This document shows positions 1 to 6,020 of a stretch of DNA of 9,238 nucleotides, one piece after another. Below the pieces are notes generated by a model. The model had not been told where the DNA came from. It did not search any database and was given only the letters and a program-made list of their open reading frames with translations. Every line of letters starts with the position of its first letter. The stretch's first letter is position 1. A program made the translations under genes and the position numbers. Source of the DNA: an uncultured Alistipes sp. (GTDB lineage Bacteria > Bacteroidota > Bacteroidia > Bacteroidales > Rikenellaceae); assembly GCA_947174295.1 (NCBI GenBank), contig CAMWIG010000074.1, forward strand, positions 1 through 9,238. The letters run 5' to 3'.

Positions 1-1173
1 ACGGAAGAGAGGATACTCCCTGCGACGGAAAGTCGCTGCCGTTTCGTCGTCTTCGAGTGTCGAGAAAAGCATCTTGCACCCCATCGGTACGGATGGCAGC
101 CAGTTCAGCAGTTTCGGATTTTCTCCCTCCTTGCCGGCGAGCTGATTGATGCCGTCGAGTACGATCATCAGCGGCTTTCGGTCTGCGACGCTCATTATCA
201 GCTCTTGCAGGATCTCTTTCGGCTCTTTGCGGTTATGTTCCGCCTGCATCTTGTCGGGTTTCGGTATCCCGTAGAGGTCGTGTATTTCGTCGGTCAGGCG
301 GGCGAGTATGCGGTTATAATCGCCCTCGGCGCCGGAGTTGCCGACGAAATGATATATCGTACAGTAGCTGTCGTCCTCCTTGCGGGCGTCGAGCCAGTTG
401 GCGACCAGCGCGCTCTTTCCCATGCCGCTCTCGCCGGTAATGACCAAATAGCGGGCGTGTTCGTCTGCGAGGAACTCGTCCAGTCTATTGAAATTTTCAT
501 CATTGCGGATATATACATGGCAGCGGCTGTGTAAAAAGGCTCGCTGCGCCAGTCGTTCCAGTTCCAGCACCGACAGTTCCGTTTGCGGAAACAGCCGTTC
601 CAGCAGCTCCGTGAATAGTTTCTCGACCTTCTCGCCCAGTTCCTCGACCGTAGCGTAGCCGTCATACGGATAGCGCGTGTTGCGGCGCACCGCCTCTTTC
701 AGAGCCCGTTGTTCGGGTTCGATTCCGGCGCCGTCGTCCTTTATGAAGAAACATGCGTTAAGGTCGTTCTCCTCGCGCCGCAGGACGCCGTATCGCATCT
801 CTATCTCGGTGACGCTTATGCCTCGGCCGATATCGTCCTTAATCCACGGATAACGTTCTGCAAGATTCGTATCCTGTTCGAGGATATCCGCGGGAGGACA
901 CCAGCCGTATCTGTCGCCCAGCAAACCTATGAAGAATGGGTGGGAATTGTCGATTTCGTTGAGGCATATTTGCACGACTTTGCCGTTTTGCGCCTCTTTT
1001 TCGGTAACTCCCCAGCGCAAATCGAGCTCCACGAACGACACGTCGCGTTCGGCGGCTTTCTTGCGCAGGCGGGGAAATGTGGTATTCATCAGATAGTTGC
1101 GCTCGTCCTGCATATCTCGGAAGGTCGAGGATACGAATACGCGAATCTGCCGGTTCTCTATAAGCGGGTACAT
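1..1173 (-). CDS. DUF4062 - NACHT/STAND-type NTPase, partial (C-terminus beyond the left edge)
   Basis: The minus-strand frame is open without a stop from the start codon to base 1, giving 391 codons with the 3' end outside the window. Residues about 10-100 carry the DUF4062 signature: RVFVSSTFRDMQ (11-22), then ELDLRWGVTEKEA, CLNEIDNSHPFFIGLLGDRYGW. A P-loop NTPase follows, with Walker A GESGMGKS (247-254, Lys253) and Walker B LMIVLDG (335-341, Asp340), then NQL and NWLPSVPMGCKMLFSTLED. That last stretch resembles the NACHT ATPases of the nephrocystin-3/TEP1/NWD1 kind. In this family the ATPase is a switch, and a repeat-rich sensor (TPR or WD) usually follows; here it would lie outside the window. 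No signal peptide, so probably cytoplasmic. The start at 1173 leaves about ten residues before DUF4062, as is usual. An in-frame ATG at 1254 adds 27 residues that look less protein-like. Divergent from dapD. Family assignment is firm; role (signalling or phage defence) is inference. Confidence 0.88.
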   Translation of the reverse strand, partial: MYPLIENRQIRVFVSSTFRDMQDERNYLMNTTFPRLRKKAAERDVSFVELDLRWGVTEKEAQNGKVVQICLNEIDNSHPFFIGLLGDRYGWCPPADILEQDTNLAERYPWIKDDIGRGISVTEIEMRYGVLRREENDLNACFFIKDDGAGIEPEQRALKEAVRRNTRYPYDGYATVEELGEKVEKLFTELLERLFPQTELSVLELERLAQRAFLHSRCHVYIRNDENFNRLDEFLADEHARYLVITGESGMGKSALVANWLDARKEDDSYCTIYHFVGNSGAEGDYNRILARLTDEIHDLYGIPKPDKMQAEHNRKEPKEILQELIMSVADRKPLMIVLDGINQLAGKEGENPKLLNWLPSVPMGCKMLFSTLEDDETAATFRRREYPLFR

Positions 1174-1314
1174 ATCGAATATGATTTTTATTCTGTCATG
1201 AACGAATATCTGCGGTTGGGCTATCGTCCGGGCCGACTTTTCAAAGTTACGCATTTTTTTGCTCAAAACCGCACTCTTTGCGGGGTGTTGCGCCGAAACA
1301 ATGAAGATTTTGTC

Positions 1315-1322
1315 TATATTTG
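1315..1322 (+). promoter_or_regulatory. Probable Bacteroidota -7 element of dapD (TATATTTG)
   Basis: TATATTTG matches TAnnTTTG and lies 22 bases before the dapD ATG, inside the divergent gap (1174-1344) between the DUF4062-NACHT gene and dapD. The nearest TTG block (1288-1290) is 24 bases upstream, somewhat far for the usual 19-20. There is no Shine-Dalgarno before the ATG, only an A/T-rich stretch, as is normal for Bacteroidota. I see no clear counterpart for the minus-strand gene. Confidence 0.55.
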
Positions 1323-1344
1323 AATCCCTAAAAAGTGTAAATTT

Positions 1345-2172
1345 ATGTACGAAGAACTTCAAACAATCATAGAGCGCGCATGGGAAGACCGTGCGCTGCT
1401 CGCCGAAGAGCCAGTGCGCGAAGCCGTCCGCGAGGTCGTGCGGCTGGTCAACGACGGTCTGTTGCGCACGGCCGAACCTGTCGATGCCGAACGCAGCGAG
1501 TGGCGAGTGAACGAGTGGGTCAAGAAGGCCGTGATACTCTATTTCCCGATTCAGCCCATGCGTACGATGCGCTCCGGCGAGTTGGAGTGGTACGACAAGA
1601 TGGAGCTCAAACACGACTACGAGTCGCTGGGCGTGCGCGTCGTGCCGCATGCCGTGGCGCGCTACGGCGCCTACATCGCCCCGGGTGCTATTCTTATGCC
1701 GTCCTATGTCAACATCGGCGCCTACGTCGACACGGGAACCATGGTCGACACGTGGGCCACGGTCGGCTCGTGCGCCCAAATCGGCAAGCATGTCCACCTC
1801 TCTGGCGGCGTCGGCATCGGCGGCGTGCTCGAACCCGTGCAGGCCGCTCCCGTCATCATCGAGGACAACTGTTTCATCGGCTCGCGCGCGATAGTCGTCG
1901 AGGGTGCTCGCGTCTGCCGCGAGGCCGTGCTCGGCTCGAATACCGTCATCACGGGTTCGACGCACATCATCGACGTCACGGGTTCGGAGCCGGTCGAGTA
2001 TCGCGGTTACGTTCCGCCGCGCTCGGTCGTCGTTCCCGGCAGCTACCGCAAGCAGTTCCCCGCCGGGGAGTACAGCGTCTCGTGCGCCCTGATTATCGGC
2101 CGCCGCAAGGAGTCCACCGACAAGAAAACGTCGCTCAACGACGCTCTGCGCGACTACGGCGTAAGCGCCTGA
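1345..2172 (+). CDS. dapD: 2,3,4,5-tetrahydropyridine-2,6-dicarboxylate N-succinyltransferase
   Basis: The 275-residue protein is the length of E. coli DapD (about 274). It transfers succinyl from succinyl-CoA to tetrahydrodipicolinate, a step of the succinylase route to meso-diaminopimelate (peptidoglycan) and lysine, in the cytoplasm. The N-terminal third is helical (EWVKKAVILYFPIQPMRTM, 57-75). From about residue 100 there is a left-handed parallel beta-helix of hexapeptide repeats: VVPHAVARYGAYIAPGAILM, then YVNIGAYVDTGTMVDTWATV (121-140), GSCAQIGKHVHLSGGVGIGG (141-160), IIEDNCFIGSRAIVVEGA. The acidic residues in VDTGTMVDTW and VVEGA sit where the family has its catalytic Asp and Glu. The C-terminus (SCALIIGRRKESTDKKTSLN) is also typical. 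No other dap gene is in the window. The start is the first ATG after the promoter-like TATATTTG. Confidence 0.97.
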   Translation: MYEELQTIIERAWEDRALLAEEPVREAVREVVRLVNDGLLRTAEPVDAERSEWRVNEWVKKAVILYFPIQPMRTMRSGELEWYDKMELKHDYESLGVRVVPHAVARYGAYIAPGAILMPSYVNIGAYVDTGTMVDTWATVGSCAQIGKHVHLSGGVGIGGVLEPVQAAPVIIEDNCFIGSRAIVVEGARVCREAVLGSNTVITGSTHIIDVTGSEPVEYRGYVPPRSVVVPGSYRKQFPAGEYSVSCALIIGRRKESTDKKTSLNDALRDYGVSA

Positions 2173-2267
2173 TGCGATGGTTAATTCGTAATTGGCGATA
2201 ATCGCTCGTTGCCGGTGGCAGTGAGCAGGAGCCGGATTCGAAATTCACGATTGGCACGGCTGATTTC

Positions 2268-2295
2268 GAATTTCGAATTTTGAATTTTGAATTTC
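2268..2295 (+). repeat. Four tandem 7-bp repeats (GAATTTY) directly before birA
   Basis: Units start at 2268, 2275, 2282 and 2289 and read GAATTTC, GAATTTT, GAATTTT, GAATTTC, an exact 7-nt period. A degenerate fifth unit (TGATTTC) precedes them, and a related GATTCGAAATTC occurs near 2235. The array ends one base before the birA ATG, so it would lie in the 5' untranslated region or promoter spacer, where slippage could change the distance to the start codon. The rest of the 2173-2296 gap is AT-rich with no recognised terminator. Confidence 0.85.
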
Positions 2296-2296
2296 A

Positions 2297-3019
2297 ATGA
2301 TTTATCATATCGACGAAACCACTTCGACCAACGACGACGCCCGCAATCCGTCGTATCTCCATGGCGATGTCGTGTGGGCCGAGTTCCAGACTGCGGGCCG
2401 CGGACAGCGCGGGCACCGATGGTCGAGCGACGCAGGTCTCAACCTGATGTTCTCGGCGGTGCTGTGCCCCGTGTCGCTGCCGGTTTCCGAGCAGTTTCTG
2501 CTGTCGGAGGCTGTCGCGCTGGCCCTTATCGACATGTTCGACTCCTACGGTATCGCCGCCCGCATCAAGTGGACCAACGATATCTACGTCGGCGACCGAA
2601 AGATTACCGGCGTGCTCATCGAGCAGAACGTGTCGGGAGGGTGCATCTCGCGATCCGTGGTCGGCATAGGCATCAATGTCAACCAGACGGAGTTCGATCC
2701 GTCGCTGCCGAATCCCGTCTCCATGGCCCTGATTGCGGGCCGAGCGTTCGACCGCCGCGAGGTGCTGGAACGCTATGTCGAGCTCCTGCAACGGCGTTAT
2801 GCTCAGATAACCTCCGCTCCCGACGCTTTGCAGGAGGCCTACCGCGCCCGCATGTACCGTCTGCACGAGCCGTCCCCGTACCGCCTGCCGTCGGGCGAGT
2901 GTTTCACGGGCGAGATTCTCGGTGTCAGGCCGTCGGGAGCTCTCGTCGTGCGACGAACCGACGACGGACGAGTCGGCGAATACCTCTTCCGCGAGATAGA
3001 ATTCGTGCTGCACCGCTAA
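2297..3019 (+). CDS. birA: Biotin-[acetyl-CoA-carboxylase] ligase, catalytic-only form
   Basis: The 240-residue enzyme activates biotin to biotinyl-5'-AMP with ATP and transfers it to the lysine of biotin carboxyl carrier proteins. Visible motifs are DETTSTND (6-13), the biotinyl-AMP loop GRGQRGHRW (34-42), KWTNDIYVGDRKITGVLIE (91-109), which carries the conserved lysine, and GIGINVNQ (123-130). A small C-terminal beta domain follows (YRLPSGECFTGEILGV, then GALVVRR). It lacks the N-terminal winged helix of E. coli BirA, so it should not be a DNA-binding repressor. That monofunctional form is common in Bacteroidota. The ATG is set by the motif DETTSTN close to the N-terminus and follows the 7-bp repeat array without a Shine-Dalgarno sequence. 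It may be read from the dapD promoter across a 124-bp gap, but nothing links the two functions. Confidence 0.95.
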   Translation: MIYHIDETTSTNDDARNPSYLHGDVVWAEFQTAGRGQRGHRWSSDAGLNLMFSAVLCPVSLPVSEQFLLSEAVALALIDMFDSYGIAARIKWTNDIYVGDRKITGVLIEQNVSGGCISRSVVGIGINVNQTEFDPSLPNPVSMALIAGRAFDRREVLERYVELLQRRYAQITSAPDALQEAYRARMYRLHEPSPYRLPSGECFTGEILGVRPSGALVVRRTDDGRVGEYLFREIEFVLHR

Positions 3020-3035
3020 TTAATGCGGCAAAACT

Positions 3036-3066
3036 TTTGCTGTTACAAAAATAACAGTTATATTTG
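3036..3066 (+). promoter_or_regulatory. Strong Bacteroidota promoter after birA (TTTG-N19-TATATTTG)
   Basis: TTTG at 3036-3039 and TATATTTG at 3059-3066 are separated by 19 bases, which matches the consensus. Transcription should start near 3073. The only downstream gene on this strand is gcvH at 3526, so the message would carry a leader of about 450 nt containing the whole repeat array. There is no ORF of credible coding character in that leader. Confidence 0.75.
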
Positions 3067-3118
3067 CATAACATTGTACGTGGCGGATTGCGGTGCTTTC
3101 GCCATGTCCGGCCTGAGT

Positions 3119-3495
3119 CGCAAGAACGTGAAACTACGACCTGCCGGTGCTCGGCAACGGTGAGGAGACAGAAAATGCGGCCTAAACGACCGTCGGGCAC
3201 GAGACTTTGACGCCTGAGGCGTCACTAAGTCCCCTGCCAAGGCGGGGGATTCAGGGGGTGGGTCTAATTTGCGGACACGTTCGCAAGAACGTGAATGCTG
3301 GCAGCTCGGCAACGGTGAGAAAACAGAAAATGCGGCCTAAACGCTCGTCGGGCACGAGACTTTGACGCCTGAGGCGTCACTAAGTCCCCTGCCAAGGCGG
3401 GGGATTTAGGGGGTGGGTCTGATTTGCGGACACGTTCGCAAGAACGTGAAACTACGACCCGCCGGCATCTCGGCAACGGTGTGGAAACAGAAAAG
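3119..3495 (+). repeat. Direct-repeat array of about 2.4 copies (163, 155 and 59 bp) in the gcvH leader
   Basis: Copies begin with CGCAAGAACGTGAA at 3119, 3282 and 3437. The first two run through shared blocks: CTCGGCAACGGTGAG, ACAGAAAATGCGGCCTAAAC, GTCGGGCACGAGACTTTGAC, the hairpin GACGCC-TGA-GGCGTC (3209-3223 in copy 1), the G/C arms CCCCTGCC/GGCGGGG, GGGGGTGGGTCT and TTTGCGGACACGTT. They differ by an 8-bp indel and scattered substitutions. The third stops after ACAGAAAAG, 30 bases before the gcvH ATG. Each full junction holds a perfect ACGTTC-GCAA-GAACGT hairpin with a GNRA-type loop (3277-3292 and 3432-3447). No open frame spans the units convincingly. It looks like a dispersed non-coding element that tandemly duplicated; origin unknown. 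Confidence 0.92.
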
Positions 3496-3525
3496 ACAAC
3501 AATACGTATAAAACCTTACAATATT

Positions 3526-3903
3526 ATGAACGTACCATCCAATATCAAGTACTCGAACGACCACGAGTGGTGTCGTGTCGAGGGTGAGTTTGCCTATGTA
3601 GGTATTACCGATTTCGCGCAGAGCCAGCTCGGCGACATCGTCTTCGTCGACGTGCCTACCGAGGGCGAGACCCTCGCTGCCGGCGATGTCTTCGGCACCA
3701 TCGAGGCCGTTAAGACCGTGAGCGACGCCTTCCTGCCTGTCGGCGGCGAGATTGTCGAGTTCAATTCGGCAGTCGATGCCGATCCGTCGATTGTCAACAA
3801 GGATCCCTACGGCGAGGGCTGGATGGTCAAGGTGCGCATGTCGGATGCCGCGGAGTACGAGGCTCTGCTGACCGACGAGCAGTACAAGGAGCTCATCGGC
3901 TAA
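3526..3903 (+). CDS. gcvH: Glycine cleavage system H protein (lipoyl carrier)
   Basis: The 125-residue protein has the usual GcvH length and fold. It carries the aminomethyl group from glycine on a lipoyl arm between the P, T and L proteins. The sequence runs KYSNDHEWCRVEGEFAYVGI (8-27), then TDFAQSQLGDIVFVDVPTEG (28-47). The lipoylation site lies in GTIEAVKTVSDAF, with Lys63 the expected modified residue. The C-terminal NKDPYGEGWMVKVRM is also typical. The same frame stays open upstream to 3424, but that extension lies in the repeat array and reads MRTRSQERETTTRR, unlike any GcvH. Family alignment puts the start at 3526. No Shine-Dalgarno. gcvT and gcvP are not in the window. Expression is probably from the promoter at 3036-3066 through the long repeat-bearing leader. 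Confidence 0.97.
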   Translation: MNVPSNIKYSNDHEWCRVEGEFAYVGITDFAQSQLGDIVFVDVPTEGETLAAGDVFGTIEAVKTVSDAFLPVGGEIVEFNSAVDADPSIVNKDPYGEGWMVKVRMSDAAEYEALLTDEQYKELIG

Positions 3904-4093
3904 ACCGTCCGTCGCGCCGTGCGCGGCGCCTGCCTCCGGGCGGCGTGTGAAGACGGTTCCCGACGTGCGTTGCGCACTTCGGCTCCGCATCGCTTCGCAG
4001 GTTGTGCGTATGCGTCATGTCCTGCGTTGCGGGTCGGCGGCGTGCGGCGAACCCGAACAGAACGAATAGTAAGAAATAACACTCAGATTTATT
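3903..4093 (+). other. Structured gcvH-mdh spacer (hairpin-rich, no gene seen)
   Basis: AACCGTC (3903-3909) pairs with GACGGTT (3952-3958) and encloses a perfect 6-bp hairpin GCGCCG-TGCG-CGGCGC (3914-3929). A separate hairpin GTGCG-TTG-CGCAC follows at 3965-3977. None has a T-run, so they are not standard terminators. The text around 3972-4000 (CACTTCGGCTCCGCATCGC) looks like dispersed-repeat material. No TAnnTTTG promoter was found before mdh, so readthrough from gcvH is plausible. Confidence 0.6.
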
Positions 4094-5035
4094 ATGTCAA
4101 AAGTTACAGTCATAGGCGCAGGAGCTGTGGGTGCTACTTGCGCGAATGTGATGGCGTGCCGCGAGGTTGCGGACGAGGTCGTTCTCATCGACATCAAGGA
4201 GGGACTCTCCGAGGGCAAGATGCTCGACATGTATCAGGCTTCGGCCGTTCTGGATTGCGATACGAAGGTCGTCGGCGTCACCAACGATTACAGCAAGACC
4301 GCAGGGTCCGACGTCGTTGTCGTCACGTCGGGCATTCCCCGCAAGCCGGGCATGACCCGCGAGGAGCTCATCGGCACCAACGCCAACATCCTGAAAAGCG
4401 TCGTTACGTCGGCAGCGAAGTACTCGCCCCGTGCGATATTCCTCATCGTGGCCAACCCGATGGATACGATGACTTATCTGGCATTGAAGAGCACGGGACT
4501 TCCCAAGAACCGCATCATCGGCATGGGCGGCGCTCTCGATTCGTCGCGTTTCAAGTGCTATCTCGCCAAGGCTACGGGTGCCAACATCAACGACATCGAC
4601 GGAATGGTCATCGGCGGTCACGGCGACACGACGATGATACCCCTGCTTTCCAAGGCTACGGTCAAGGGTGTTTCCGTTTCGCAGTTCGCCTCGAAGAAGA
4701 AGTTGCAGGAGGCTGTTTCGGCGACCATGGTCGGCGGTGCTACGCTCACCAAGATGATAGGCACGTCGGCATGGTATGCTCCGGGAGCTGCCGCAGCCTA
4801 CATGGTCGAGGCCATCCTCAAAGACCAGAAGAAAATCGTGCCGTGCAGCTGCTACCTCGACGGCGAGTACGGCCATAGCGACCTCTGCATCGGCGTGCCG
4901 GCGGTCATCGGCCGCAAGGGCATCGAGAAGATTGTCAAAATCGACCTCACCGACGAGGAGAAGACGCGTTTCGCCGAGTCTGCCGCCGCGGTTCACAAGA
5001 CCAACGCCGTCCTCCGCGAAATCGGTGCAATCTAA
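4094..5035 (+). CDS. mdh: Malate dehydrogenase (NAD-dependent, LDH-like type)
   Basis: The 313-residue enzyme interconverts malate and oxaloacetate with NAD(H) in central metabolism; in fermenting Bacteroidales it serves the fumarate/succinate branch. The Rossmann motif is VTVIGAGAVG (4-13), and Asp33 in VVLIDIKEG fits NAD preference. Substrate-binding Arg83 and Arg89 lie in IPRKPGMTR; an Arg at the first of these positions marks malate, not lactate, dehydrogenase. Asn121 lies in VANPMDTMTY, Asp149 and Arg152 in ALDSSRF, and catalytic His176 in IGGHGDTTMIP. Length and motifs match the LDH-like group found across Bacteroidota and Chlorobi. The ATG follows an A/T-rich leader with no Shine-Dalgarno. 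Transcription ends at the hairpin at 5059-5088. Confidence 0.97.
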   Translation: MSKVTVIGAGAVGATCANVMACREVADEVVLIDIKEGLSEGKMLDMYQASAVLDCDTKVVGVTNDYSKTAGSDVVVVTSGIPRKPGMTREELIGTNANILKSVVTSAAKYSPRAIFLIVANPMDTMTYLALKSTGLPKNRIIGMGGALDSSRFKCYLAKATGANINDIDGMVIGGHGDTTMIPLLSKATVKGVSVSQFASKKKLQEAVSATMVGGATLTKMIGTSAWYAPGAAAAYMVEAILKDQKKIVPCSCYLDGEYGHSDLCIGVPAVIGRKGIEKIVKIDLTDEEKTRFAESAAAVHKTNAVLREIGAI

Positions 5036-5058
5036 TCGCGCCGCCGTGCATAACGAAT

Positions 5059-5088
5059 CGCCCCGACGAACTTCGCCGGGGCGGTTTT
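5059..5088 (+). terminator. Intrinsic terminator of mdh
   Basis: CGCCCCG (5059-5065) pairs with CGGGGCG (5077-5083). After one mismatch, CGA and TCG can extend the stem around a short loop. GTTTT follows at once (5084-5088). It lies 24 bases after the mdh stop. Confidence 0.88.
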
Positions 5089-5465
5089 CGTTGATATGAA
5101 GTTACTTTGCGATTGCTGCTCTAATTTTCCATTGCTCGTTGGCGACGTGCCCGCATCATTGCTTTTTCCCGCGGACGTAGCCTGCGGAGCGCCGGCGAAC
5201 GAAGTGAGCGGGTCTCCGCCGCCTCGAGGCTGCGGCCCGCGCGCAGCATAGCTGCGCAATCAGTAATTATTAATGAGCAATTAGAAATTGTTTGTCCCGC
5301 TACGATTGTACGCGGCATTAGCCTGCATGGTCATTCTGAACGAAATGTAATGGAGTGAAGAATCTGACCGTCCTCATCCCACACGAAGTGAAGAATTTAC
5401 GCAAGAGGTGTGAAATCTGCATGTAAATTGGTGGGCCGACTAAAAATCGCATGAATATTACGCAA
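5089..5465. other. Gene-free interval with hairpins and dispersed-repeat fragments
   Basis: No credible gene on either strand. Visible structure: imperfect arms AGCCT..GCGGAG against CTCCGC..AGGCT (5180-5231); a perfect 7-bp hairpin GCGCAGC-ATA-GCTGCGC (5241-5257); TTAATGAGCAATT (5270-5282), whose exact reverse complement recurs at 7575-7587; and TCATTCTGAACGAA..GAGTGAAGAATCTGAC (5331-5368), a degenerate form of a motif also seen in the opposite orientation near 7371 and 7409. This reads as intergenic repeat debris. Confidence 0.6.
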
Positions 5466-5469
5466 TTGG

Positions 5470-5500
5470 TTGTAAATCCTAATTATTTGTATTATCTTTG
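5470..5500 (+). promoter_or_regulatory. Bacteroidota promoter of the rod-like RNA (TTG-N20-TATCTTTG)
   Basis: TTG at 5470-5472 and TATCTTTG at 5493-5500 are 20 bases apart and match TTG-N19/20-TAnnTTTG. Predicted start is about 5506, sixteen bases before the first paired base of the long RNA rod. No start codon of a credible gene follows. Confidence 0.75.
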
Positions 5501-5505
5501 CGATA

Positions 5506-5741
5506 AGCGATTCGTCGGAAGACGGATTCGTGAACTTTGCCGATAAGGAAAAATCTGGTAAATTTTTTGAACACAGGCAAAGCACAAGTTTAGTCCCGCG
5601 AGCGTCGGCCCATGTCCGGCGTAGGGGTGCATTACATTGACTTTTACGTTACGGACGTGGATCCTTGTGCTTATAGTGTTCAGGCTTACCAGAGCCTTTC
5701 CTTATATGAGCTGAGCCCACGCTTCCGTAACATTTCTTTTT
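5506..5741 (+). ncRNA. Rod-like structured RNA, candidate Bacteroidota 6S RNA
   Basis: Six nested helices pair in strict order. 5522-5526 ACGGA with 5724-5728 TCCGT. 5529-5532 CGTG with 5718-5721 CACG. 5543-5551 ATAAGGAAA with 5697-5705 TTTCCTTAT. 5554-5561 TCTGGTAA with 5686-5693 TTACCAGA. 5569-5574 GAACAC with 5676-5681 GTGTTC. 5580-5588 AAGCACAAG with 5664-5672 CTTGTGCTT. That makes 41 pairs with small internal loops and one larger bubble (5533-5542 against 5706-5717). An apical hairpin CGTCGG-CCCATGT-CCGGCG lies at 5603-5621. The 3' side runs into ATTTCTTTTT (5731-5740), a terminator-like T tract. With its own promoter this is a complete unit of about 235 nt. A long rod with a central bubble and this size are 6S traits, but I recognise no 6S sequence signature, so that name is inference. 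It is not tmRNA, RNase P RNA or SRP RNA by their conserved cores. Confidence 0.72.
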
Positions 5742-5777
5742 CAACGGGTCGCATAATTAGAATTGTAAAAATTATGT

Positions 5778-5785
5778 TACCTTTG
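5778..5785 (+). promoter_or_regulatory. Promoter-like -7 element TACCTTTG
   Basis: TACCTTTG fits TAnnTTTG and sits about 37 bases after the T tract of the previous RNA. The -33 region is weak: TTAG at 5757-5760 is at about the right distance, whereas the TTG at 5763-5765 is too close. Predicted start is about 5791, just ahead of a second hairpin-rich stretch. Confidence 0.45.
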
Positions 5786-5790
5786 CAAAC

Positions 5791-6020
5791 AGATGCGGCC
5801 ACGTAGCTGCCGACATATAATTAAAGGTTAAGACAAACCTTTATGCCACTCACAAACTCGCGACTATTACTTTGTAATAGGTTTATGCTGGTGTAAAATT
5901 TGTCAGAAACCCTTGTCATGCCTACGGCTTCGGCCGTCGGCAGGCTTGGGCGTAGGGACAGTTTACCAGCATGGCTCGCGAGGCCGGTGGGTGGGGCTGC
6001 ACCTGCGCCCTTGCTTTTTT
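5791..6020 (+). ncRNA. Second hairpin-rich RNA candidate, unidentified
   Basis: Consecutive helices. TAAAGGTT-AAGACA-AACCTTTA (5822-5843). CTATTAC-TTT-GTAATAG (5864-5880). Then a compound stem: ATGCTGGT (5885-5892) with ACCAGCAT (5965-5972), AAA (5895-5897) with TTT (5962-5964), TGTC (5901-5904) with GACA (5957-5960), CCC (5910-5912) with GGG (5948-5950), TGCC (5919-5922) with GGCA (5939-5942), and ACGGC (5924-5928) with GCCGT (5933-5937), capped by a UUCG tetraloop. Near the end GGGGC (5993-5997) can pair with GCCCT (6007-6011), followed by T6 at 6015-6020, a weak terminator form. No reading frame there is credible. It could be a separate small RNA or a leader for the broken gene downstream. 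I cannot place it in a known RNA family. Confidence 0.5.

Noticed and set aside
709..1323. Plus-strand 204-residue frame
   Set aside because: It is antisense to the DUF4062-NACHT gene, whose minus-strand frame carries recognisable domains; this frame has none.
3119..3495. CRISPR array
   Set aside because: Only 2.4 units of about 160 bp with no short repeat/spacer alternation and no cas genes.
3119..3525. Tandem glycine riboswitch before gcvH
   Set aside because: The tandem layout and the gene context suggested it, but the conserved glycine-aptamer core is not present in either unit, and the repeat contains elements (GGCGTC hairpin, GGGGGTGGG) foreign to that family.
3424..3525. Longer GcvH start at 3424 giving 159 residues
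   Set aside because: The extra 34 residues are a translation of the repeat array and are absent from the GcvH family; the family start is at 3526.
5160..5260. Possible tRNA or other classical RNA gene after mdh
   Set aside because: The GC-rich hairpins do not form a cloverleaf and no T-loop GTTCRA motif is placed correctly; it reads as repeat debris.
5612..5806. 64-residue plus-strand frame starting MSGVGVHYID
   Set aside because: It lies across the apical part and 3' arm of the rod-like RNA, so its codons are constrained by pairing, and it resembles no protein family.
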